A model generated the notes under the pieces. That model did no database searches and was not told the DNA's origin. It was given only the letters and a program-made list of their open reading frames with translations. This document shows positions 45,560-56,716 of a stretch of 64,000 nucleotides of DNA, piece after piece (position 1 is the first letter of the stretch; each line of letters starts with the position of its first letter). The stretch is from Anagrus nilaparvatae (taxonomy: Eukaryota > Arthropoda > Insecta > Hymenoptera > Mymaridae). The DNA lies in assembly GCA_022575985.1 (NCBI GenBank), contig JAKSXM010000014.1, positions 28,148,001-28,212,000 on the forward strand, written 5' to 3'. The position numbers were made by a program, and so were the translations under genes.

Positions 45560-48187
45560 GCTTCACCTTTAAGTAAGTATTGTCAATCTAAATTTGAAAA
45601 GTATACTTTAATACTTTTTTTAAATCGGAAAAATGATGGAAGGTAACATACTATACAGAGCGGGATGGAATTCCAAAGATTAGCACACTTTACTTGGTAA
45701 GATAAAAGACCAGAATCAGTGGATACTATAAGGACTATAGATTTTTACGAGGTTTTTTCTGTAGCTTGTCACTGAAATATGGTTTAAAAAAAGAGAGTAG
45801 GAAAGTAGGTTCTTTCATCCTTACAAACCCTATATTACATGATCAACATAACAAAGTAGTCACTACGGGAGACGTTACCAAGCCATTTTAGTTTTTTCCT
45901 AAAGGGAGTGATTCTTTCATTCCTGCCTACCCCAAGAATATACCGTATTCCTGAGTTTGCTAATCTTTTTAAATGAGCACGAAGTAAAAAAGATGCATCA
46001 GCATAGACTACAGTACAGTAATCCAGATGAGATTGCAAGTGACTCAACTAATCTCCTACGCAATGATTGGGATGTACTTGATTTGATGAATCTCAAACCA
46101 AATAATGTTCTATTTATTTTCTATTTACTTTCATGAACCTGCTGTTTCCAAGAGAGAGAGAGAGTACTGTCCAAAATCACCCCAAGATTAAGTACTTCAT
46201 CTAATAAAGGGACAGAATCACCATTCTTATTAATTACTACACTAGAAACATTAAGTTTCTTAAAAAGTCCGATCATATGTGAAGTTCCAAAGACGCTAGC
46301 CGAAGTTTTTTTAATATTGAGGGAGAGTAAATTAATTTCGTTCCATTCTGATACTTTACTGGTTGAGTCTGATAGTAGCTGTAAACCATGTTGAATTTGA
46401 GTCGAAGTACTTGAATATAAGTCATCTGCGTAGAGAATTGATTGCGTGGTTATCATTCAAGTAGAGTTTCAGTTCATTCATATAAATAAAAAATAAGAGC
46501 GGCCCCAAAACCGAATACAGTACCACAGTACACCTATATTAATTTCACGTGGGGCTAAAGTTGATGATTTTGAATAAACACATAACGAGTGACCACAGAG
46601 ATATGACCAAAGCTATTGAAGAGATGTATTAGAGAAACCGATATCATGTAACTTCTTTAACAGTCTGGATGGAGAGACATTATAAAAGGCTTTCGAGAAA
46701 TCAATCTGTACTAACAGTGTAGCTAGCTTCTTGTCCTTTTCTATACGGATATCATCAGCAAGTCTTATCAAGGCTGTTTGAGTGCTTCGATGTTTTCTAA
46801 AGCCCGTCTGGAATTTATCCAGAATATTGTATTTAGTTAGTTAATTTTTATTTAATTTTTATTTAATTTTTATTTAGTCAAGAAACTAACTACCTGGTCG
46901 TGTGCCAATTTCTTCAAAACCTTTGAGATTAAACATAGCTAAGCTATAAGACCAAAATCAGAAGTGGATGATGGTACTGAAACCTTTTTTAGGACTAAGA
47001 TACGGGATCTCTTCCAGGCCTCTGGAAATATTCCTATAATACTAAAAAGTATTCAATAACTCAGTGAGGCGATTTGCAATAGATGGAAGAGCCTTAGCTG
47101 CGACACTCTGAGGAATATCATCGTCACCTTTAGCTTCAGAGTTAAAATGCGAAACAGCTAAGATAAAATCGTTAACTGAAACCTCCTGAAAAAAGCCCTC
47201 TGAGGAAGCTGTTAACTGGATCTGCTGTAGGAAAAAATGAAATACTAGAAAAAACTGAATTAAGTTTTTCAGGTAAGAATCCATGTAGTGCGTCATTTAC
47301 TGTATGCACTAGGCTTAAATTTTTCATTTCCTTCCAGAAGTTTTTGTTGGTATCCAGGGCATTGCATATACGGTTATTCATGTAAGCACAGCGTGCAATT
47401 TTTGATTTGTCTTCAGCTTGATTCGCAAGGGTTAGATATTCATTAAGAAGATGTCGTGACCCTGTCCTATGAATACGTCTGCTAGTGGCATCACATTTTG
47501 ACATGAGAAGCCTTAGCTCAATTTTAATCCAGAGGTATAAAGTTTTCTTATCATTCACCTTTCAGGAGCTAGTAAATTTATTGCACCTTGTAAGTTATCA
47601 ATTAATTAAGCAAGAGCCTGCTCAATGTCTATTTCATTCGACGACGTAAAATGTGACCAGTTTTCTGTGCTAAGATGAGAATTAAGATCATGAGGAGTTA
47701 TTTTGTTAATAGATTTGTAGGTATAGTTTTTTTTTATGTGTTATCAATGGATGAAAAATATCGATGTTAGCTGTCATGTTTGCTCGGAAATGTCGGTGAA
47801 AAAGGATCACATGTAATGACTGAGTCACTTTCATCTACCTAGATAGTATTACTAGTTGTGTGTAGGGAAGAGCCGGTATTTATTAGTTTAAAATATAATT
47901 CACTCATGATGCCACAAAAAAAGCGAGTGTTTGAATCATCTGGTTTAAGAATATTTGCATTCCAGTCACCTATAAATACTTTGTGACTAAAATCAGAGGA
48001 GGTAGAGCGCATCAATTGAAATAAATGTCTATCAGACCTGATGGATACATCTGGAGGGCGGTACACTAATGAAACCAAGGTGGGGGAGGAGTTTAGGAGA
48101 GGAAAAATATACCGTGACTCTTCAGAACCCGCGACCAAAAAAAATTTCTGAGTATGTTTTATTCGTTTTATTATATGAGGGATGTGA
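45560..48187 (-). pseudogene. Decayed non-LTR retrotransposon, ORF2 (endonuclease and reverse transcriptase)
   Basis: Read on the minus strand, the order is that of an APE-type non-LTR element of the Jockey/CR1 superfamily. The endonuclease C-terminal part (47839-48185) has LVSLVYRPPDV and IGDWNANIL. A linker follows (47172-47558), then reverse transcriptase entry (47042-47296, FNSEAKGDDDIPQSV). Palm motifs lie at about 46660-46830 (FQTGFRKHRSTQTAL, VQIDFSKAFYNV) and the YADD box at about 46430 (ILYADDL). The thumb and C-terminus (45835-46047, LDYCTVVYADASF, NSGIRYILGVGRNE) and a tail phrase LWNSIP (about 45665) complete it. The pieces lie in different frames with stops between them, and the 5' part is missing, so it is a dead, 5'-truncated copy. 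Confidence 0.88.
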
Positions 48188-49104
48188 CATCCCAACTGGT
48201 TCCAAGTTGAACTACAGAATCGTAGAAATAGGCCCAAACTATTTTTTTCCCGAAAGTAAAACTTAAAATAAATACTCTTAGCTAATTTTTGGCAGCCATT
48301 TTTGAGTGTTTTTGACCCAAAATATTCTTATTTTTGCTGTTAAATGCTTATTTTGCGGTGAAAAATGCAAACGTGAGAAATTATGTTTTTTTACATTACA
48401 CCTTTCAGCTTAAATAAAAAAAAAATGTGCAGGCTCGATTTTGTTCAACTTAGACTTCAAATTGTTGTTTTATAACCTTTTTTCATCCTCAAAAAAAATC
48501 CGTGGAATACACTAACCTTAAGGCTTCAGATTAAAAAATGATATTTTTTAAATTACTATTTTTTCAAATTTTTGAATTTTGAATTTTTTGAAAGTCATGT
48601 GATCTAATGAAAATCTGAAGAAAAATTTGGATTTTTCAGGGAAATTTTCTATGGGAAAATTGGTAAGCTTTGAATGATTTATGTAAAAATAGCGAAATTT
48701 TAAAGTTAAAACTCTTAATTTTACATTCTTTAATAAAAATTCATTTTTTAAAAATTTTCAAAAAAAAGAAAAGTTATGGCTTTTAACTCTAAAATTTCGC
48801 CATTTTTACATAAATCATTCAAAGTTTACCGAAACTCAGTTATTTCTATGTGAAATTTCTCCGAGAAATCTGAATTTTTCGTCAGATTTTCATTTGGTCA
48901 TGTGACTTTACTGTTTACAGGAAATTCAAGTTTGAAGAAAATATAGTAATTTAAAACATACCAGTTTTTAATCTGGAACTTTCAGATTAGCATACCCCAC
49001 GGATTTTTTTCCTGATGGTATTTATTTTTAGTGGTATGTTCAGAAAAAAATAATTTGGGCCGTTTTCTACGACCCTTCAGTTTTACTTGGGTCCAATTGG
49101 GGCG
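48188..49104. mobile_element. Fold-back element 4 (old)
   Basis: The left arm (TCGTAGAAATAGGCCCAAAC, 48221-48240) pairs with the complement of the right arm (GGGCCGTTTTCTACGACCC, about 49057-49075). The inner phrases AAAATCCGTGG (about 48497 and 49003), CATGTGA (about 48595 and 48900) and TTACATAAATCATTCAAAG (about 48670 and 48808) pair too. Total about 915 bp around an A/T loop near 48750. The left end touches the retrotransposon and contributes the first codons of its apparent endonuclease frame, so the two lie directly against each other. Confidence 0.7.
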
Positions 49105-50344
49105 AAACCCCTAAAATTAAATTATTTATAATTTTTCTTTTATTTAATTTTGTATAAAAATCTTTCTTATTCATTTATTTACTCTACATATTTATTAGAT
49201 ACCGTCAAAGACGGGTAGAGCGAAGTGAACATGTTAAAAAAAAGTAAGAAAAGAGTTTCAGTAATTTTTTAATTTTGGGATTTTAAAAGTTTTGAATGGA
49301 TTGAGTTCAATAATAATGTTTAAATAAGACGTAAAAAAATGTTAAGCATAGTTAGAATTTTTAAGTATTGGACAAAAAGACACCAAAAATCGGTCCTTTA
49401 TTTTTTAACCTTGTTATTTATTTTCTGAAAAGATTTCAACCAAACTTTTAATTGTGGAACTTTGTTATTCCCTGCTTTTTCCATAATTCATAAAAAAAAA
49501 TTTCTCTAAACTCAAATATCCCTCCAATTTACTTAATTAACAAATTAATATTATACTAAAGTCAGAAGGCGATGTAAGGGTTTCCGAATTCGACAACCAG
49601 AATTAGAAAAAGTCTTCTGTAGGCTTTGTATGTCGCTGAAACCAAATTTAGGGTCCTACTTGGTTAGAAAATAGGAAAATCGGGAAAATACAGCAGAAAC
49701 TTTCCATCTTATGGGTTTTTTCACAATATTTTAGAACTAATGATCAAATTAATAAGTGCGACGTTTTAAGAGTAATTAAATATTGAATTTATTATTTTAT
49801 TCTGTATCAATAAGGGAATATTAGAGCTAATTATTGGTGTTGAAAACTATTTCCAGGGAAAAAAAAATTGGAAAAATACAATGTGAGTTTTTTTCTTTAT
49901 TTTTGTTTTAATCTTGCTTTTGAAAAAGTTTTGTCTTATTTTAACTTTTATTTAATTTACTGACTCCTATACGGGGGCAAAAATGGATAAAACTACCCCT
50001 GAATTTAACAGAAAATGAAAAAAACTTAAAACTGGTTTGTGTTTTCACACAACCAACGATCATGGAACATGTTCACTTATAACAGTTTTAATGTACATTC
50101 CCTAATTATTATGAGTCCTAAAACCGAAATTACAATAAATTCTGAAATATAAATTATACTAAATGCATAAACCTAAAGTATTCTAAGTTCTTGTTCTTAT
50201 CAGGGCCTGATTAGATTCAAATAATTAGATTCAAATTATTCTAAGTCCCTTAATCGGAAATATTCTAAGTCCATTTCACCCCCCCCCCTAAAAACTTCGT
50301 GAATATTTCAACCCCCCCCCCCCCCCTTAAAACGTCAATACACA
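49105..50344. other. AT-rich intergenic stretch with C-runs
   Basis: No gene seen. Two poly(C) runs of 10 and 15 bases lie at 50279-50288 and 50312-50326, just left of the next MITE. Confidence 0.6.
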
Positions 50345-50601
50345 CACTGAAAAAAAAATCCGCTTGCGGCAAGCGGATTCAAACGATTGCAAATGACTTG
50401 AAACGTAAAGAAAATTAAAAAAAAAATTTTTTCCTGCTTACTTGGGATATGCGTATATCGGTATGACGAGATTTGAGAAAATTTTGGAAAATGAAAAGAA
50501 AAAATGTTTTTTTTTAAATTTTCTTTACGTTTCAAGTCATTTGCAATTATTTGCAAAGAAAAAAAAATTCCGCTGGCCAGAAGCGGATTTTTTTTTCAGT
50601 G
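50345..50601. mobile_element. 257-bp MITE with CACTGAAAAAAAAATCCGCT ends
   Basis: The left terminus CACTGAAAAAAAAATCCGCT pairs perfectly with the right terminus AGCGGATTTTTTTTTCAGTG. A second inverted pair, GCAAATGACTTGAAACGTAAAGAAAATT-like, lies further in (50389-50416 and 50516-50546). Subterminal mini-hairpins of the form ATCCGCTT...AAGCGGAT lie at each end. There is no ORF. The superfamily is not clear from the ends. Confidence 0.8.
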
Positions 50602-51203
50602 CAGTGATCCCGAGTGGGACGTGAATTTTATTTTATTCTAAAAAACATCTAGTAAAGGTGATAATTACAAATTATAAGAATAGCGATTGTATTTTAATGT
50701 TGCTTCTCATTTGTGTATTATAACTAGTCCTTTTTAGAGGTTTAGTTTTCACGTCCTATAATTAGTCAAAGAAACCCAGTTTTAAAAAATGAAAGTATTC
50801 CGATGAATCGTTGTTGAGATATCGTGCCCACAAGGTGTCGATTTTTGCATCCATTAAGGTAGATCGCTCTATAATAATTTTAAAATATTACTGCTAATAA
50901 ACATTTCAAATCCTCCCGCTAATAATATTTATCTCCCACACCGATCTAACGTCACTGTAGCACTTTTTGTTACTTTTTTAGTATAATGTAGTAATGTCCA
51001 AATATAAATTAGATATTTTAGGGCTATTATTATATGTGAGAAAGAATACTGTTCAATACTGTGACTATAAATATAAATATAAAAAATATAGTATAATTTT
51101 GCATTAAATATATTCTAAAATTTAGCAAATATAGTTTGTGAGTCTGAACCAGGTTGATTAGTAAAATTAAAAAAAAAATTTATTTCATTTACTCAATCCC
51201 ATA
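50602..51203 (+). other. Upstream region of the small secreted-protein gene
   Basis: AT-rich sequence with TATAAATATAAATATAAA at about 51065-51082, a possible TATA region about 120 bases before the ATG. Nothing else was recognised. Confidence 0.4.
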
Positions 51204-51664
51204 ATGTTTGCAAAACTCGTATTTTTGGTTATGATAGGCATCTTTTTCTATCCATGCATAAACACTAATTTAACAAGTGATGATAAATTCGATAATCACA
51301 TTATAATAGAAGTTTTGGGGTCGGATAAAGATGTATTAATTTACGGTATATTGAATGATCATGAGTTTAGAATATTAGTTGGACTTTGTCCAGGTCAACC
51401 AAATGAAGGCAATTTTAGATGTCCGCCTGGTGGAATATATGATGGAAATGGTATTTACAATAAAAATTTATTATTAAAAGTTATTAATAATAATAATCTA
51501 ACTACATATATTTTTTTTTTCTTTTAGAATATACTATGGTAGTAAAATTATTGAATCTTTTTTCAAAATTAAATTATTATACTGTTTTTGCAACATCGAA
51601 TACTAAAAGAGATCTTTGGACATTAAGACGTGGTTATATTAATGCTACTATGGAAAAAATGTAA
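51204..51664 (+). CDS. Candidate two-exon gene for a small secreted protein
   Basis: Exon 1 51204-51450, intron 51451-51527 (77 nt, GTATTT...CTTTTAG), exon 2 51528-51664 with TAA. The join is in frame (phase 1) and gives 127 residues. It starts with a classical signal peptide, MFAKLVFLVMIGIFFYPCI, then DKFDNHIIIEVLGSDKDVLI, a Cys/Pro/Gly segment LCPGQPNEGNFRCPPGG, and exon 2 EYTMVVKLLNLFSKLNYYT to LRRGYINATMEKM. There are two cysteines in the mature part and one probable N-glycosylation site (NAT). I do not recognise the family. The intron length matches those of Tet. The donor lacks G at +5, so splicing is not certain; unspliced, the frame stops at 51525-51527 after 107 codons. A secreted effector, venom or salivary protein is possible but unproven. 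Confidence 0.5.
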
Positions 51665-51942
51665 AAATATTTGGTATTAAATATTTATAAATTTCTGTAA
51701 GATTATTTTTTATTTATTTAAAATTTATTGTAAATTATAAATAATTCTAAAACAAACGATCAATATAAGGCACTAAGGAACTCAATAGCGCTGATCTTTA
51801 AGTCAATTACTATGCAAAATTTAGAGATATCTATGTTGCAAAATCAAAATTCAAAAAGAGCTCTTTTTTATAAGTGCAAAACTGAACTGTAACTTATCTA
51901 TCATAAAAGCCCATGTTAAATTTTTATAACTTAAATTTAGAC

Positions 51943-52799
51943 TAGACCTGTGACGAGAGCGAGGCGAGGCGAGAATCGCAAATTTTACCGAGAACGAGAA
52001 CGAGAAAGGTTTAATCTCGCCTCGCCTCGTTCTCGGCCGAGGTGCACAAATCATTTTCTCGGCCTCGCCTCGCCTCGTTCTCGGCCGAGAATTCCTCGTT
52101 TCTAAGCGAGGTACAATCTTGAATAATATAAAATCAAAAAATTTTAATCAAGGCTTCAAAAAATTATAAAATTGCATGTATAATGCATATTAAAAATATA
52201 TTGTACACATTTAAAGCACATTTATAATGAAGTGGTAATTCAATATTTTTAAAACATTTATAAATATCATAACATTTAATACAGAAATACTAAAAAATGC
52301 ATGAATCTTTCTCTATTTATCGATATTTAATTTAGGTTTTATAAATTATAAATAATAAAACAATTTAATTATATCTTAGTTAATAATTGAAAGTTGTAAA
52401 TGCTATTCTTATGGCATTATTGCCTGCTATTAAATATCGTGAAGCCAGAATTAATATTGTTGTCGTATAACCGATAATATATAAATCATTAAGATATTAA
52501 GATATAAAGAAATAAAAATTTTTATTTCTTAATACATATCTTAATTTTAACTCCCTAAAAATTCTTAGCATTTCTAAGGTGATGTTCCAAGGGGTATGGC
52601 AATCTAGTCTTGGTAAAAATTGAGTAAACAAAGAATTACGAGGTTTAACGAGGCGATGCGAGATTTCGGAAATTTTATTCTCAGTCTGGCCTCGTTTAAG
52701 CGAGGATTTCAAATTTTGATCTCGCCTCGTTATCGCCTCGTTCTCGCCTCGCCTCGTACGCCGAAAACGAGGTTGCCTCGTTACCTCGTCACAGGTCTA
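51943..52799. mobile_element. hAT-type non-autonomous element, 8-bp target duplication
   Basis: 857 bp. The terminal inverted repeats TAGACCTGTGACGAG and CTCGTCACAGGTCTA are perfect over 15 bp. The 8-bp direct repeat ATTTAGAC flanks it (51935-51942 and 52800-52807). Eight-base duplications and TAG-starting ends are typical of hAT transposons. The subterminal 100-200 bp at each end are dense in CTCG/CGAG words (CGAGGCGAGGCGAG and the like) in both orientations, possibly transposase-binding repeats. The interior is AT-rich with no transposase. Confidence 0.85.
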
Positions 52800-52807
52800 A
52801 TTTAGAC

Positions 52808-55800
52808 TTTTTAAACTACTAGAATTTTGGCAACTTAAGTATAAAGTGTTTCCTCAAAATTTGGTAACTAAATTGTTTTAAATATAAATTGACGAATATT
52901 TTAAATATATATTTTAAAATATTTATACATCATAAAATGGGTCATATATTATTGAGGGTAAATCTGGTTCTATAATCCAATCATATCAAATTCAAAAAAA
53001 TATAAGACAAACTTTTGACACTATTTCTTTTTTTTTAATATCTAAATTAATTCAAAGCAAATTTAACATGCCAATCACGATTCTCTTTTAAAGCACTAAA
53101 ATATATTTAAAATAATTAATTATATTACATTCTGTATCAATATAATTTCTATAATTGTATTAAACCGTAAAGTAATAAAAAAAAAAATCTATTGACATAA
53201 AAAAATAATTTATTTATTTAACACATGTACCCCAGTTCCATTTTTTTAGCACATTTAAAAAAATAAAACAATAAAAATATTTATATTGTTAAAAAAAAAA
53301 GAATTCTTAGTAAAATTTTATGCAATTCACCATGACCAAATGATGCTTAACATGCTCGGTACTATTTGAAATAAATAAATTAACCGTTACAAATGTAATA
53401 TTTAAGATGTTCGTTAGTAGATTTAGTGGTATAACTAATTTTATTTTTTATTAAATATACACTCGATCATACATTCACGCATTAAACTGACGTTAAATAT
53501 CTTTAATAGCCAATAATTTAACAGATTTTTTATTTTTATCACTCACTTTTTGTTTTATTTAGTTTAAGAATTGTCTAACACTTCGTTATTTTTCTTTATC
53601 GGTGTAACTTTTAATGCTAATAATAGTAATTTTATTAAAAGGAATTTTTTAATATAAAATTTTTTTTTTTCATATTGTAAATAAAATGTATATAAAATGT
53701 ATACAGTATTTGAGATTCTATTATTATGAAATATAATGTCTAAATATATTTGTAGGATTTGTTAATAAAACAGTGGTTTTTATATTATTTATATTATACA
53801 CCGCTGTAATATGCAATCAGTCTATACTAAATGGCATATTTTGGGATTGGTACATAATTGTAATACAATAAAATAAAAAAAATTTTTTTTTTTGTATCTT
53901 TCATCATTTAAATCTTTGTTTTTAAGAAAAAATTACTAAACTTATGTGTTATAAAACTTCTTTAATATTTTACCATAATTGGTAAGATTTATTTTTATTT
54001 TTAAATCTGCACTGTTAAAAGGCCAATTCATTTGCTTCAAATTGCCAATAGATTGTCAATGAACGTTCCAAAAATGAAATTAAATATTAAAGTCATAATA
54101 CAAAAAATCTAAATCCCCTATAAAATATAGTATAATTATATAGTGTACTAATATGTTTGTTACAAAAATAAATCATTTTCAAGTAATTGCGGTTTGATGT
54201 CAATTTGAACTTCAGAAAGAAATTCCTACCTTTTCTTAATTATTTGTTTAAAAATTAAAGCAAGGTATTAAAAATGTATCCAATATAATTATTAATGAAA
54301 AATATTAAAAAGTTGAACAATTAATTATATATTTAATTTCAAGCACACACAACATTCATTTAACAGTTTACTTAGTACTCATTTCAATTAAATCTTAATC
54401 AGATAACTTTTTATTAATGAATTTCAATTCATAAAAAAAAAAATTATTTTTTAATGAATTTTCTGGCCATTAATATTAATTTATAAAATGCAATTTAATA
54501 AATTTATTTTTAAACTCAGTGACACTTATATAAAAACTTGTTAAAATAATTAAAAATAAAAACTATATCTGTTTTATCTGTTAAATCTTGTAAAATGTAG
54601 TTATAAAAAATATTTAAAACTGGAAATAATAAATATTAAAAGTAAAAAGTATATATAAAAAAAATAGTATAAAATATATAAGGTGAATCATTTAATGTGG
54701 GCGAGATTAATAAGGCGTACATACATTTATAAGATATGTAATATTTTAACATTATACAGGATTATCATTATAGAAAAAAAGAAAAGTATTAAAAAAAATA
54801 TTACAACTTCCACATATTATTACAAAAAATAGATTAAAAAAATATGCAAATATTATTTTTTTATTTTTTTGTTAAAAAATTAAATTAGCTTATGAGTTCG
54901 AGTAACCCGGAACTATAAATTAAATATTATTTGTTGTGTTAATGAGTTTGTATTTAGGATGTACTATTTTTTCATTAACAACATTAAGTAACTAACTAAT
55001 ATTCAATTTTTTTTTTCTAATTAGTTTTTATTATATAAAAAAAAAATATTCTATAAAAATTACAGTTAAGTTATTAACATATGTATACAACGACCAGCAA
55101 AATACTATTAGCGAAATATATAAATATTTTTTTAATAACGTAATTTTAAAATATTTTATTACATCTATTATTTTTATTGTTCTTTGAATTCTTCTTATAG
55201 GATACCTAACTGTCATCCCAAAATTTATTTAAATCCGTGAGACTGTATTGAATTTTTATTATTAAAAATGCGTGAGATTCTATATTGGGTTTTAAAAAAA
55301 ATTTACTACCTGTAATATTTGCATTAAAATTAATGAGCAAAACTTATATTTACAAGCAAAAAAAAATTAATTAAATTAATTCATTTGCAGATCTAAAATT
55401 TTAATATTATTTCTTTAACACTCGTTTCAAACTCTAATTTATAAATGTTTATCAAGTTACAAGCTGATAAAGTACTGTTATTTTATTATGAGGTATTGAA
55501 AAGATTATGTGAATAACATGATTTTAGAATATCATGTGGACTAAGGCATATGCGAAAAGCTTAGATATTATAATTCGGCACATATTATTAATATTTTGGA
55601 ATATTTCGAATATACCTAAAAGTGTTATAGCAGGTAAAAAAAAACTATAGCTATAAGTATAATATAACAGGTATAGTATATAGGTACGGATTATTAATTA
55701 TAATATTATGCATGTATACAATTTGGTTCCAATTCATGTTAAGTAGTTTGTAAAATTTTAAATAAGTAGTGTATATATTTTTTTTTAAACAGATGGCGTA

Positions 55801-55992
55801 TTAATTTCTCGCACACGAAATGCATTTAAAATAATATATAAGGGGAACGCTGAAAACTTGCAATTCAAATTCTAACATACATTTAATATGTAACATAAAT
55901 TAATTTTTTATATTTTATATTTTTTTCACAATAATAATTAATTCTTTTGCTTCACACTTTAGTCTGGAAGTTCCTATAAATATACAGCTATT
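52808..55992. other. AT-rich intergenic stretch
   Basis: About 3.2 kb with no gene or element that I can support. The fragment at about 55816-55852 (TTTCTCGCACACGAAATGCA to ATATAAGG) resembles the right end of the 176-204 bp MITE family. Confidence 0.6.
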
Positions 55993-56716
55993 AAGTTTCC
56001 GGCCACTAACGGATTTGTTGAACTATATAAAGGGCGATTTATAAATGGAGCATATTTTTACTAGATTCTAGAGACACTAGAGTTAATTATTACTCAAAAT
56101 CTATTCAGATTCTGTTTGATCAGGATCTATGGAATCGCCTAAAAGCAGAATTTTAATAAATTTTTAGCGGCAATTACTAGAATTCAATTGTTTCATTGGT
56201 TTTTCGGGTCGCTAATCAAGAATTCCGGGGTCATTTCTATAAGAAATATGCAAAAAACCCTTAAACTTGCAAAAACTACACCTAAAAAGGGGTATTTTTG
56301 ATATATTCAAACTATAAGTGTCCAGATTTGGTGCATATGGGTTTTTTTAACCGCTAAGCACCAATTTTGGGATCCTGCCTACTAAAAATTGACGCTTCAT
56401 CATTAAATTGGTAAAAATTACCTCTAAAAGGAGTATTTTTGCGAGTATTTTTGATGTACTTCTTGTTCTTGCTGTCAATTTTTAGTAAACAGGAGCCTGA
56501 AATTCGTGAACAGAGACTCGAAAAACCCATATGAGCCGATTAATCTGGACACTGAAAGCGTGAAAAAAGCAAAACTTTAAAAACACCCCGACCAAGGGTA
56601 GTTTTTAAAAATTTAAGGGTGTTCCTTACATGTATCATAAAAAACCCTTTGGAATTCTTGATCAGCGAACCAGAAAATCTGTAGTAGACCAAATCTGATG
56701 GTGGCTGGAAAGTTGA
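55993..56716. mobile_element. Fold-back element 5
   Basis: The left terminus AAGTTTCCGGCCACTAACGG pairs with the complement of GTGGCTGGAAAGTT at the right. Inner phrases also pair: TCGCTAATCAAGAATTCC (about 56209) with GGAATTCTTGATCAGCGA (about 56651), AAAAGGGGTATTTTT (about 56286) with AAAACACCCCGACC (about 56580), and GTGTCCAGATT (about 56318) with AATCTGGACAC (about 56541). Total about 724 bp with indels between arms. No ORF. Confidence 0.7.

Noticed and set aside
54885..54915. tRNA T-arm-like GAGTTCGAGTAACCC
   Set aside because: No acceptor stem, D-arm or anticodon arm could be built around it.
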